The notes: generated by a model not told the origin, from the sequence alone. DNA of 15,291 nucleotides from Holophagae bacterium (GCA_030637505.1 DAOWGJ010000024.1:1-15291); one strand, 5' to 3'. Counted from the stretch's first letter, positions 7,527 to 15,070 are shown. Numbers and translations are program-made.

Positions 7527-9242
7527 TCAGGCGTCCGGCAACTCTCCGGCGGCGAGGCGTCGATAGGCCTCCGAACGCTCCATCAATTCGTCACACGTGC
7601 CCTCGGCCACGATTCGGCCTTCTTGCATCACGAGGACCCTATCGGCCAGTTCGACAGTTGACAGACGGTGTGCGATGACAAATGTGATGCAGTGCTCGGT
7701 CAGAACCTCAAGGGCCTTTTGAATTGCGGCCTCTGATCTATTGTCCAAGGCCGATGTTGCTTCATCGAAGATCAATATCTCCGGTTGGCGGTACAACGCC
7801 CTGGCGATGGCAAGGCGCTGCCTTTGCCCTCCCGAAAGATTGGCCCCAAATTCGTCCAGGACCGAATCAATGCCCTCTTCCAGGTCTGAGACAAAGCCCC
7901 AGGCCCCTGCCCGTCTGAGGGAGGTCTCGACGAGGTCTCGGTCGATTTTCAAACCATAGGCGACGTTGGATGCAACCGATTCGTTGAAGACGTAGACCCG
8001 CTGGGTGACGATGCCGATCCGTCGCCGCAATTCCGGCAGATCCAGATTCCGGAGGTCGGCTCCGTCGACCGTGACCCTGCCGCTCGACGGATCCCAGAGG
8101 CGAGGAATCAGATTGACCAACGAACTCTTGCCACCGCCGCTGTCGCCGACAAGAGCAATCATCTCGCCTCTCTTGGCTTTGAGTGTCACTCCTCGAAGGG
8201 CCTCAGTATCCCCGTAGTTCAGGTGGACATCCTCGAAGGAAATCTCTTGGATCGGCCCCTCGAGTATCTCCGACCCGCCGAGGACCTTCGGCTCGAGGTC
8301 CAACATCGTCCATATCCGCTCGGAGGCCGCCACCGCTTCGAAGAGCTGGCTGTAAATCTTGGAGATCCTCTTCAACGGTGTGTAGATCATGAAAAGAGCC
8401 ATGGCAAACGAGGCAAACTCGCCCGCAGACATCTTCCCATCAATGATCAGCAGCCCACCGAACCAGATCACCAACGCCACGGCGAAGGAACCGACAAATT
8501 CCATGATCGGACCGGCCATCTCCCGAGCTCTGATGCCTTTCATATTGATCCGGCGAAACTCCAAATTGTCGTGTTCGAATCTCCCCAGTTCGAAACCCTC
8601 GCTGTGGTGTGCCTTGATCAACTCCATGTTATTGAATATTTCGGACAATCTCGAGGTGATGTCGGAGTCCTTTTCCTGAGACCGGTGTGCGTATTTCTTG
8701 ACTCTTCGGGCAAAGTGGGACAAGGGCCACGCGGCCAGAGGCGCCACAACCAGACCGTAAAATGCCAGGGTCGGACTCCTGTAGATGGCGACGCCGACGT
8801 AGGCGACAATGGCCATGCTCTCCCGAACGATCACCGACAGATGCTGAGAAACCGCCCCACGAATTCTGGAGATGTCGTTGGTGATCCGGGAGATCAGTTC
8901 TCCACCCCGAAAGCTCCCAAAAAAACCATACTCCAACGTCAGAATATGACCCAGTAATTTGTCCCGAATCCTCCTGACAACGTCTTCACCGATAAAGGCC
9001 AGATCGATCGTCTGCACGTATCGGCCAAGTGACTGGAGAAAGTAGAGCCCGATAATTATGAATGGCAACCGGATCAACTCACTTCTGTCGTGAGCGATGA
9101 AGATGCCGTCCATGATCGGTTTCACCAACAGAGCAAGGGCGCCCACCGCCCCGGCATACAAAAGGCTGGCCACCGTTGCCCTGATGAATCGGGGCACGTA
9201 CAGTCTGAGGTAGGGTCCCAATCGGGAAAAAAAGGTCAGCAC
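7527..9242 (-). CDS. MsbA-like ABC exporter (fused permease-ATPase)
   Basis: Half-size ABC exporter of 571 residues that would act in the inner membrane as a homodimer, probably flipping lipid A-type glycolipid or another lipid-linked product. The membrane domain covers about 1-310 with several hydrophobic helices. The ATPase has Walker A GDSGGGKS (366-373), Q-loop Q414, signature LSGGQ (469-473), Walker B ILIFDE (489-494) and H-loop H525, so it looks fully active. The start is GTG at 9242, overlapping the end of the glycosyltransferase gene by 7 bp; a GGTGG lies about 7 nt upstream. The fourth codon begins a run of seven T (a slip-prone site). The length fits MsbA (about 580). The glycosyltransferase neighbour supports an envelope lipid substrate, but other lipid or peptide exporters cannot be excluded. 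Confidence 0.85.
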   Translation of the reverse strand: MLTFFSRLGPYLRLYVPRFIRATVASLLYAGAVGALALLVKPIMDGIFIAHDRSELIRLPFIIIGLYFLQSLGRYVQTIDLAFIGEDVVRRIRDKLLGHILTLEYGFFGSFRGGELISRITNDISRIRGAVSQHLSVIVRESMAIVAYVGVAIYRSPTLAFYGLVVAPLAAWPLSHFARRVKKYAHRSQEKDSDITSRLSEIFNNMELIKAHHSEGFELGRFEHDNLEFRRINMKGIRAREMAGPIMEFVGSFAVALVIWFGGLLIIDGKMSAGEFASFAMALFMIYTPLKRISKIYSQLFEAVAASERIWTMLDLEPKVLGGSEILEGPIQEISFEDVHLNYGDTEALRGVTLKAKRGEMIALVGDSGGGKSSLVNLIPRLWDPSSGRVTVDGADLRNLDLPELRRRIGIVTQRVYVFNESVASNVAYGLKIDRDLVETSLRRAGAWGFVSDLEEGIDSVLDEFGANLSGGQRQRLAIARALYRQPEILIFDEATSALDNRSEAAIQKALEVLTEHCITFVIAHRLSTVELADRVLVMQEGRIVAEGTCDELMERSEAYRRLAAGELPDA

Positions 9243-10123
9243 GCTGGTCCACCGTTGGGTTCGGCACTCTCATTATCGGCGTCGGAAACCCTCTCTAATC
9301 CCTCCCAGGTATCCTCAGCGTCATCGAACTCAGGAAGATCCGGCTCGATGCCCCGAGCATGATTGACCTGCCATCCCCAGAGGATGGCAAACTTCATATA
9401 CGTGCCGTAGGCTTGGAGAAGACAGAAGACCAGCCCTCTTGAGCCATCGAGCACACCGAGCTGGACAACGTACACCTTGATAAAGCGCCACAGAGGCCGC
9501 GTGATGACCTCGCTCACCCTCGTTCTCTTACCGTCCCGCCACATTTGACCGGCGCCCCAGTAGCCGTACTTGCCCAGTCGAAAGGCGTATTCCGTAAAAG
9601 TCCGGTCCACCATGTGGTGCTCAATAGTATTCTTGAGAATCGGAACTTCGCCAGTCGTGTGGAGCCTGGAGTGCACTCGACGATTCTCGTAGTAGGCCGT
9701 GCCCGTTCTGAAAAACCTGGAAACCCTGTCCCGCTGCCAGCCGGAGTAGCGGATCCTCTTGCCCAAGAGATACACCGTCCGATTCATCATGTAGGCCAAG
9801 TGGTTCGGTCCTGATTTGAGGAGCGCCCGGACCTCGTCCCGCAATTTGGGAGTGCACCGCTCGTCCGAATCCAGTAGGAAAATCCAGTCAAACCGAACCT
9901 TCTCCATCGCCCAGTTCTTCTGTGCGCCTGCGCCGAAATACTCACGTTGGAAGAACCTCACCCCGTCATACGACTGCGCGATCTCCGCCGTTCGATCGGT
10001 CGAGAAACTATCGACCACAATGATCTCGTCACACCATTCAAGGGACTCAATGCAGGCGCCGATGTTGTGCTCTTCATTGAAACACGTCACCAGCCCTGTA
10101 ACCCCGTGTTGGGTCTCTTCCAT
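9236..10123 (-). CDS. Family 2 glycosyltransferase, WaaE/KdtX-like
   Basis: Cytosolic GT-A glycosyltransferase of 295 residues. The N-terminus TGLVTCFNEEHNIGACIESL and EIIVVDSFSTDRT (34-45) are the nucleotide-sugar binding part. QKNWAME...WIFLLDSDER (68-89) holds the DxD-type metal motif at 85-87, and RDRVSRFFR (131-139) follows as in LPS-core WaaE/KdtX enzymes. The C-terminal 40 residues are acidic and probably disordered. The ATG at 10123 is preferred over an in-frame start at 10159 because GGGGAG stands 5 nt before it. It precedes and overlaps the MsbA-like exporter, suggesting joint synthesis and export of an envelope glycolipid. The sugar and acceptor are not readable. Confidence 0.85.
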   Translation of the reverse strand: MEETQHGVTGLVTCFNEEHNIGACIESLEWCDEIIVVDSFSTDRTAEIAQSYDGVRFFQREYFGAGAQKNWAMEKVRFDWIFLLDSDERCTPKLRDEVRALLKSGPNHLAYMMNRTVYLLGKRIRYSGWQRDRVSRFFRTGTAYYENRRVHSRLHTTGEVPILKNTIEHHMVDRTFTEYAFRLGKYGYWGAGQMWRDGKRTRVSEVITRPLWRFIKVYVVQLGVLDGSRGLVFCLLQAYGTYMKFAILWGWQVNHARGIEPDLPEFDDAEDTWEGLERVSDADNESAEPNGGPAC

Positions 10124-10215
10124 GTTCTCTCCCCTGGGGCCTGCAGTGACCATTTCCACTGAAGCGGGTGTTGCGGTCGGTGCCCCGGCTCACACCAGAT
10201 GCTACCAGACCACGG

Positions 10216-10221
10216 TATGAT
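10216..10221 (+). promoter_or_regulatory. Possible -10 box (TATGAT) of the first PilZ gene
   Basis: TATGAT (5 of 6 match to TATAAT) ends 7 nt before the chosen ATG at 10229, with no Shine-Dalgarno between, pointing to a leaderless transcript. No good -35 is seen. The box overlaps a cluster of in-frame ATG codons. Confidence 0.35.
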
Positions 10222-10228
10222 GATCATG

Positions 10229-10927
10229 ATGAATGATCTCCGGCGTCATGTCCTCATGGTCGGTCTCGGACCTGAAGCGCTCGACAGCGTCACACCCGCA
10301 CTCCACGAAGAGGCCTTCTCGCTCCACACCGTAGATGCCTCGCCGTTCGTCCTCGACCTGATCCGCGGTACGGCCTTCGAACTCCTGGTCGTCGCTCTCC
10401 CGATCGAAGGACTCTCCATCGAGGAAGTTGTCGAAGCAGCAAGGTGCCCAGGCTCATTGTGTTTGACTGCCGGTCTGATCATCGTCAGCGCTCCGGACCA
10501 CCTTGACCAGGCCGCTCGCTGGATCGACTACGGCGTCAACCGCATCGTCACTCTCGATTGGCCTCGATCCAGGATCTGGCAGGCCTTTTCTGACCTTTTA
10601 TCAGAATCACCTCGCGTACAACTCACGGCGCCGATCCAGTTGGACCTTCCACGAGAGCTGGCAAGGGATGCCATTCTGCTTCAAACATCTGACGTTTCGG
10701 AAACCGGCGCTCTCCTGACGGGTTTTCGCACCCTGCCCTTGGGTACCCGATTTCAATTCGTTCTCAGGCTTCCGGGGACCGCAATTCCGGTTCGGGGTTC
10801 AGCTGAGGTCGTTCGGCGGGCCGAGGCGGACCGGGAAGGTGTCGAGGGCTTTGGCGTTCGGTATCTCAATCTTTCCGGCGAAAGCCGTCAGACCCTGGTC
10901 GGATTCATCGAGCATCACGCATCGTGA
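10229..10927 (+). CDS. Pseudo-receiver-PilZ protein 1 (degenerate c-di-GMP site)
   Basis: Protein of 232 residues: a receiver-like alpha/beta domain (about 5-120) and a PilZ domain (about 127-230). The receiver is degenerate; the expected phospho-acceptor Asp before the LP motif is Ala (LLVVALPIEG, 52-61). PilZ keeps DxSxxG (D155-G160) but RxxxR reads RVQLT (129-133), so the second Arg is Thr and c-di-GMP binding is doubtful. It is a clear paralogue of the protein at 11772-12482 over its whole length (for example LPLGTRFQF, GVEGFGVRY). Several in-frame ATGs (10199, 10217, 10220, 10226, 10229) exist; 10229 is chosen by alignment with the paralogue and by the upstream -10-like box. It diverges from the glycosyltransferase gene and converges with the lytic transglycosylase. 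Confidence 0.75.
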   Translation: MNDLRRHVLMVGLGPEALDSVTPALHEEAFSLHTVDASPFVLDLIRGTAFELLVVALPIEGLSIEEVVEAARCPGSLCLTAGLIIVSAPDHLDQAARWIDYGVNRIVTLDWPRSRIWQAFSDLLSESPRVQLTAPIQLDLPRELARDAILLQTSDVSETGALLTGFRTLPLGTRFQFVLRLPGTAIPVRGSAEVVRRAEADREGVEGFGVRYLNLSGESRQTLVGFIEHHAS

Positions 10928-10965
10928 GGTTTGGTTGAGCGGGCGATGCTGCGCCCCTCCCGGCT

Positions 10966-11622
10966 TTACTTCCCGAAACCGCCACCGAGAGAGCCGCCGG
11001 AAGATATCGAAATGTGGCCCGAGAGACCCGAGCCTCCAACATTGCTTATCAACGCAGTGCCGGAAGCAAGGTCGCCTTGGAGGCGTACAGGAGACCGCTT
11101 CACCCGATAACTGCCCAGCCTGTACGGACGCCCCGTGTACGTCTCCATGATCCTGGATACATATTGGCGAGTCTCCCGAAAGGGAGGGATACCCTGGTAT
11201 CTGGAGACTGCGCCTTCCCCGGCGTTGTATGCCGCGAGGGCCAGGCTGAGATTCCCCGAATAACGGGTGATCAGCCGTGAGAACTCTCGAACCCCTCCCC
11301 GAACATTCTGTTCGGGGTCAAAGGGATCATCAACGTTGAGCCGACGCGCCGTCTGAGGCATCAGTTGCATCAGGCCCATCGCCCCCTTCTTGCTCAAGGC
11401 GCTGGGGTTGTAATCGGACTCGGCTCGAACCAACGCGTCTACCAGACGAGGGTCCAGGCCCTCCTGACGGCTCAACCGGTCAACCAAGGACCGAAGGTCC
11501 GCTCGAGACGACGTTCTGCCACCGATCGATCGACCCTCCGGTGGCGCCGAGGCCCCCGCGAAACCGGGAGTCAGCCCGACCACAACCGCCAAACTCAACC
11601 CAAAAAGACCCAAATTTCTCAA
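10966..11622 (-). CDS. Periplasmic lytic transglycosylase (SLT/GH23)
   Basis: Secreted peptidoglycan-cleaving enzyme of 218 residues. The SLT domain shows the catalytic Glu E68 in LVRAESDYNPSA, then GAMGLMQLMP (81-90) and LAAYNAGEGAV, all typical of goose-lysozyme-like lytic transglycosylases. The C-terminal 25 residues are Gly/Ser-rich. No ATG exists for the full domain: the frame opens with TTG at 11703, and a second TTG at 11622 is chosen because it starts a signal peptide (LRNLGLFGLSLAVVVGL, cleaved near AGASA). It also has GGAGGAGG 10 nt and GGAG 4 nt upstream. PilZ-domain genes stand on both sides; the upstream one (12482) is on the same strand, 68 bp away beyond the longer frame. Confidence 0.8.
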   Translation of the reverse strand: MRNLGLFGLSLAVVVGLTPGFAGASAPPEGRSIGGRTSSRADLRSLVDRLSRQEGLDPRLVDALVRAESDYNPSALSKKGAMGLMQLMPQTARRLNVDDPFDPEQNVRGGVREFSRLITRYSGNLSLALAAYNAGEGAVSRYQGIPPFRETRQYVSRIMETYTGRPYRLGSYRVKRSPVRLQGDLASGTALISNVGGSGLSGHISISSGGSLGGGFGK

Positions 11623-11771
11623 ACTTCTCCAGCCTCCTCCAAAGGGTATTATGACAGATAGTGGATTCTGGCGCTCCGCAACCCTCTGAAGAACGAATAT
11701 CAAGGGGTCTCATCTCCTGGCCATCGCAACCTCCATCGAATTGACGAAGGGGATCGATGACATTCGACCTG

Positions 11772-12482
11772 TCAGTTGACCGGGTCTCTCTTCTCCATGA
11801 GGATATGCTCCAAAATCAAGCGATCTGAAGATTCGACTTCAACGAATCGGGCGCCGAAACCCTCGAGGTCCTCTCGCCCGACGTCTGTAGTTCGGGCGAC
11901 TTCGGCAACACCCTTGAGGCAGCGATCTGTACCTGGGACCTGCAACTGAAACGAAAAACGAGTCCCCAGAGGATAATGCTGGAATCCCCGGATCAGCATC
12001 CCCGATTCGGACAGATTTTCGGTCTGGCAGAAGGCCTGGCTGTCTCCTGCAGGTAACGTCACCTCCAATTGAACCGGAAGCCGAATACTCACTCGATGTG
12101 CCACACCCTGGACCGCCTCGAGCGCCTCAAAAACCTCAGCCGGTGTCGCCGAATTGGGCAGGACCCGATTGACTCCACGCCCAACCAGTCTCTCGATTGC
12201 ACCAATGTCATCTTCCGGAGTCAGGATCACCAGGCCGGACTGCCTGCATCGCGCAGCTCTGGCACGAATCGAACTGAGCAGGACACCCAGCCCGACGCCC
12301 GGAAGGGGGAGCCGGACAATGATGGCGTCAAAAGTCTGAGATTCGACCAATTCGGGAACCTCTGGGGTCCACGGCTCGACACGAATGGCGAACCCACCCG
12401 CCGTCAAGACCGACAGTATTTCATCGTCTTCCGTCACGCTGGCGCCGGTCAGCAAAATGTTGGCCGTTTCTCTCTCAATCAT
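11772..12482 (-). CDS. Pseudo-receiver-PilZ protein 2 (intact c-di-GMP motif)
   Basis: Protein of 236 residues with a receiver-like domain (about 5-125) and a PilZ domain (about 128-232). The receiver lacks its phospho-acceptor Asp (R57 in IIVRLPLPG), so it is not expected to be phosphorylated in the usual way. The PilZ domain has both parts of the c-di-GMP site: RxxxR (R130-R134, RVSIR) and NxSxxG (N156-G161). The ATG at 12482 is chosen over 12545 because GGAGG stands 7-8 nt upstream and the N-terminus then aligns with the paralogue at 10229-10927. It probably acts as a c-di-GMP-responsive adaptor; the partner is not known. The lytic transglycosylase downstream may share its transcript. Confidence 0.8.
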   Translation of the reverse strand: MIERETANILLTGASVTEDDEILSVLTAGGFAIRVEPWTPEVPELVESQTFDAIIVRLPLPGVGLGVLLSSIRARAARCRQSGLVILTPEDDIGAIERLVGRGVNRVLPNSATPAEVFEALEAVQGVAHRVSIRLPVQLEVTLPAGDSQAFCQTENLSESGMLIRGFQHYPLGTRFSFQLQVPGTDRCLKGVAEVARTTDVGREDLEGFGARFVEVESSDRLILEHILMEKRDPVN

Positions 12483-12610
12483 GTCAGCGCCTCCGGTCCA
12501 CTGTATCTCAGACAGGGACGAATCCTCACGCGGGCTCTCCATCAAGGATACGTCCTCCCTCCCGGTCCAACCAGGGTTTTCATGTCAAAGCCTCGTTAAT
12601 GATGATGCTG

Positions 12611-12639
12611 TTGACATCACGCGGGCCGACTGTTAAATT
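12611..12639 (+). promoter_or_regulatory. Sigma-70-like promoter for tRNA-Gly
   Basis: TTGACA (perfect -35) at 12611-12616, a 17-bp spacer, and TAAATT at 12634-12639 as -10. The predicted start near 12646 lies about 27 nt before the tRNA. It is in the 190-bp gap 12483-12672, where nothing else is recognised. Confidence 0.6.
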
Positions 12640-12672
12640 ACCGCTCCCCTGGCGATGCCGGGGGCTGATTGA

Positions 12673-12747
<75 letters not shown>

Positions 12748-12757
12748 GCAATATCTG

Positions 12758-12784
12758 CCCGACTCTCCGGAGTCGGGTTTTTTT
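12758..12784 (+). terminator. Intrinsic terminator after tRNA-Gly
   Basis: Perfect 8-bp stem CCCGACTC/GAGTCGGG (12758-12765 and 12770-12777) with loop TCCG, followed by seven T (12778-12784). Confidence 0.9.
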
Positions 12785-12785
12785 A

Positions 12786-12840
12786 GCGACTTATCCTCGG
12801 TTTGCTTCGAAAATTCGAAGCAAACCTCAGGATTAGTCGC
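12786..12840. repeat. 55-nt near-perfect palindrome
   Basis: Arms GCGACTTATCCTC.GGTTTGCTTCGAA and its inverse match over about 26 bp with one mismatch and one bulged base, around a 2-nt loop. It is too long and lacks the T tract of a simple terminator, and it directly joins heptad array C. A mobile-element-like or REP-like origin is possible but not shown. Confidence 0.8.
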
Positions 12841-12870
12841 GCTGTCAGCTGTCGGCTTTCAGCTATCAGC
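12841..12870. repeat. Heptad repeat array C (degenerate)
   Basis: Four degenerate units (GCTGTCA, GCTGTCG, GCTTTCA, GCTATCA) in the same orientation as arrays A and E. It abuts the 55-nt palindrome on its left and is inverted relative to array D, 86 bp away. The spacer 12871-12956 holds no recognisable gene. Confidence 0.75.
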
Positions 12871-12956
12871 CCTGCGCTTGCCATGCCATCGATACCGACC
12901 GCTTAGCGAAGAACTGCACCTCTAGATCCGATCAGAACTGATCGAGCGCGCTGTCC

Positions 12957-12988
12957 GACTGATAGCTGAGAGCTGAGAACTGAGAACT
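12957..12988. repeat. Heptad repeat array D (AGCTGAG/AACTGAG)
   Basis: Units TAGCTGAG, AGCTGAG, AACTGAG, AACT in plus orientation. It is the inverted partner of array C and directly abuts the hairpin beginning at 12989. Confidence 0.75.
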
Positions 12989-13034
12989 ACCCGGCGGGCC
13001 GGCTGGTCGCCTTTTGGTTCCGGCTCCGCCGGGT
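12989..13034. other. GC-rich composite hairpin
   Basis: ACCCGGCGG (12989-12997) pairs with CCGCCGGGT (13026-13034), and inside it GCCGG (12998-13002) pairs with CCGGC (13020-13024). There is no T tract. As at 7498, a strong hairpin follows straight after an AGCTGAN array. Confidence 0.6.
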
Positions 13035-13053
13035 TGGTCAGTCGGGCTTTTCC

Positions 13054-13082
13054 TTGACGCTCTCCCGAACCTGACCTAGACT
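13054..13082 (+). promoter_or_regulatory. Sigma-70-like promoter for tRNA-Cys
   Basis: TTGACG at 13054-13059, a 17-bp spacer and TAGACT at 13077-13082. The predicted start near 13089 is only a few bases before the tRNA at 13092. Confidence 0.6.
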
Positions 13083-13091
13083 GACCAGCCT

Positions 13092-13166
13092 GGCGACGTG
13101 GCCAAGTGGTAAGGCAGGGGCCTGCAAAGCCCTTATCCGCCGGTTCGAATCCGGCCGTCGCCTCCA
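13092..13166 (+). tRNA. tRNA-Cys (GCA)
   Basis: 75 nt with an encoded CCA. The acceptor stem GGCGACG pairs with CGTCGCC, the anticodon loop TGCAAAG region gives GCA, and the T arm reads CCGGTTCGAATCCGG. It has its own promoter and terminator. Confidence 0.95.
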
Positions 13167-13171
13167 GATAC

Positions 13172-13205
13172 AAAAAACCCGCCGACTCTCGTCGGCGGTT
13201 TTTTT
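13172..13205. terminator. Bidirectional intrinsic terminator
   Basis: Stem CCGCCGAC/GTCGGCGG (13179-13186 and 13191-13198), loop TCTC, flanked by six A on the left and seven T on the right. It ends the tRNA-Cys transcript and can also stop the S1 gene transcript arriving from the other side, 84 bp after its stop codon. Confidence 0.88.
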
Positions 13206-13219
13206 AGCTCGCCCACGCA

Positions 13220-13236
13220 GGACTCCTTCGGAGTCC
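13220..13236. other. Small perfect hairpin
   Basis: GGACTCC (13220-13226) and GGAGTCC (13230-13236) around TTC. It lies between the bidirectional terminator and heptad array E. It could assist 3'-end processing of the S1 mRNA; the function is unknown. Confidence 0.4.
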
Positions 13237-13283
13237 CCCACGGCTTCGCCATGGCCCGTCGTTCCGACCGGGCGCCGGTTCCT

Positions 13284-13304
13284 AGCTGTCAGCTATCAGC
13301 TTTC
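13284..13304. repeat. Heptad repeat array E (AGCTGTC, AGCTATC, AGCTTTC)
   Basis: Three 7-bp units in the same orientation as arrays A and C. The S1 gene stop codon (TGA, 13289-13291) lies inside the array, so the last codons (AlaAspSer-stop) are written by the repeat. Confidence 0.8.
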
Positions 13305-15019
13305 GGAGCCGAAGTTTTCTTGGGTGCAGCTTTCTTCTTCGCTGTTTTCTTGGCAGCCGTTTTCTTGTCACTCGCAGCCGCGGTCTTTTTCGTCACCGCC
13401 TTCTTTGCCGGCGCCTTCTTTACCGCAGTCTTTTTTGTCACGGTCTTTTTCGCCGGAGCCTTTTTGGCCGGAGCTTTCTTGGCGGCCGCCGTTTTTACAG
13501 GCGTCTTCTTCTCGGTGGTTTTTCTCGCGGCCGGCTTCTTTGCGGAGGCCTTTTTGGCCGGCGCCTTTTTCTCAACCGCCTTCACAACCGGCGCCTTTTT
13601 CTCGGCGACTCTTTTTGGTTGCGACAGAGCACTCATCAGCTGTGCGGCAAACCCACTGACCTCTGGACCGGAATCCGAACCGGTATTCATGTGAGCCAGG
13701 TATTCACCGCGTTCCTCGTCCTTCTTCTGGGCCTTGATCGAGAGACTGATCCGCTGCCGATTACCGTCAACAGACATGATCTTGGTGACAATCTTTTGGC
13801 CAGGCGAAAAAGCCTCGCGAGGATCGGCGCCACGCTCCAGCCCCGATTCCGACATCGGAATCAGCGCGCTGACTCCCGGCTCCAGTTCAACAAAGACTCC
13901 AAAATCCACGCCGTGCTCAACGATTCCCTCGACCGTCTGCCCTTCCTGGTACCGCATCCCGATCCGCTCCCACGGATCGCGGTCCGGCAACCGGCGGAGG
14001 GTCAAGCCGATCCGGTGACCCTTTCGATCGACATCCTTGACCCAACCATTGATGGTCCGGCCCTCCTGGAATTCCTCGGACTTGAGATCTTGTCCAGGAG
14101 GAAGCTGGCTGACGTGGAGAAGGCCGTCCAGACCCGGCGCCAGCTGAACGAAAACTCCAAAGGGCGCCTGTCTCACTATGGTTCCCTCGAACGCACTGCC
14201 GGCAGAAAATTGCTCGACAACGCTGTCCCACGGGTCCGGCTGCATCTGCTTGATGCTCAGCGAGATCCTGTTCTTCTCTTGGTCCAGGCCCAGGACCTTG
14301 ACGGTCACGGATTCCCCGACCGAGAGAACATCCGAAGGTTTCCCAACTCGCAAGTGACTGATCTCTGTAACGTGGACCAAGCCGTCGACCCCGCCGAGAT
14401 CGACGAATGCGCCGAAATCCGGCAGGGACCGAACGATTCCCTCGACCACAGCGCCCTCTTCCAGCTTTTCCCATGCCTCGGCGCGCATCGCATCGCGTTG
14501 GGCCCTTAACAGGGCGGCTCGGGATACCACCAGATTGCCGCCCTCGCCCTCATACTCCAGGACCTTGAACTGATAGGTCTGGCCCAAGTGGACATCGAGG
14601 TCTTCCCCGCGCGAATCGTCAATCTGCGACATTGGGCAGAACCCACGAATTCCGGCGATGATGACGTCAAATCCACCCTTGCGCCGGCCCCCGACCTTAC
14701 CCTCGACAGGCTCGCCCGTCGCGGCAGCGTCGATGAGGACATCCTTGAGCTTCTGCTCGACCGCCAGCCGATGCGAAACTTCGATTTGTGATCCGATCGC
14801 CGTGACCACAACTTCGACCGGATCACCCGTCCCAGGTTGCTCCAGTTCCTCACGAGCCAGGACCGCTTCGGCTTTGCCGCCGACGTCGACCAGCACGATA
14901 TCACCATGGATTTCGACGATCGTGCCCAGCACGACTTCGCCGACGCGCACACTTCCTGCTCCGACTCCCTCTTGGAGTGCAGCTTCAAATTCACTGATTT
15001 CAGGGGGTTTTTCGTTCAT
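13289..15019 (-). CDS. Five-domain S1 RNA-binding protein (ribosomal protein S1-like) with histone-H1-like Lys/Ala tail
   Basis: Protein of 576 residues, probably the ribosomal S1 homologue (rpsA) or a close relative, binding mRNA at the ribosome. Five S1 modules are visible: about 26-90, 103-168, 187-258, 275-345 and 360-430. The last three have the classical pattern (VVEGIVRSLPDFGAFVDLG, GLVHVTEIS, RISLSIK). Domain 2 carries GGFDVIIAGIRGFCPMSQ, as in S1 domain 2-3 units. Residues 468-576 are a low-complexity Lys/Ala/Pro/Thr tail made of KKAPAKK- and KKT-type units, strongly basic and probably disordered, like H1 or HupB tails. ATG at 15019 has GAGG 6 nt upstream; the longer frame from 15049 is less likely. 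The stop codon lies in heptad array E. Dihydroorotase is the upstream neighbour. Confidence 0.85.
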   Translation of the reverse strand: MNEKPPEISEFEAALQEGVGAGSVRVGEVVLGTIVEIHGDIVLVDVGGKAEAVLAREELEQPGTGDPVEVVVTAIGSQIEVSHRLAVEQKLKDVLIDAAATGEPVEGKVGGRRKGGFDVIIAGIRGFCPMSQIDDSRGEDLDVHLGQTYQFKVLEYEGEGGNLVVSRAALLRAQRDAMRAEAWEKLEEGAVVEGIVRSLPDFGAFVDLGGVDGLVHVTEISHLRVGKPSDVLSVGESVTVKVLGLDQEKNRISLSIKQMQPDPWDSVVEQFSAGSAFEGTIVRQAPFGVFVQLAPGLDGLLHVSQLPPGQDLKSEEFQEGRTINGWVKDVDRKGHRIGLTLRRLPDRDPWERIGMRYQEGQTVEGIVEHGVDFGVFVELEPGVSALIPMSESGLERGADPREAFSPGQKIVTKIMSVDGNRQRISLSIKAQKKDEERGEYLAHMNTGSDSGPEVSGFAAQLMSALSQPKRVAEKKAPVVKAVEKKAPAKKASAKKPAARKTTEKKTPVKTAAAKKAPAKKAPAKKTVTKKTAVKKAPAKKAVTKKTAAASDKKTAAKKTAKKKAAPKKTSAPKADS

Positions 15020-15070
15020 AACAGGCCTCAAAAAATGGAGTCCGGCCACCCCATGGGTTGCCGGATCAGG

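Noticed and set aside
8223..8957. Plus-strand ORF of 244 residues
   Set aside because: Antisense of the MsbA-like exporter, including its conserved membrane and nucleotide-binding parts.
12922..13173. Minus-strand ORFs over tRNA-Cys (AGFEPADKGFAGPCLTTW-like)
   Set aside because: These are antisense readings of the tRNA and heptad repeats, a well-known false gene type.
13251..13694. Plus-strand ORF of 147 residues with a membrane-like Phe/Ala repeat
   Set aside because: It is the antisense of the Lys/Ala tail of the S1 gene; Lys codons read backward give Phe/Leu. No signal of its own.
13619..14509. Plus-strand ORF of 296 residues
   Set aside because: Antisense of S1 domains 3-5; no independent support.
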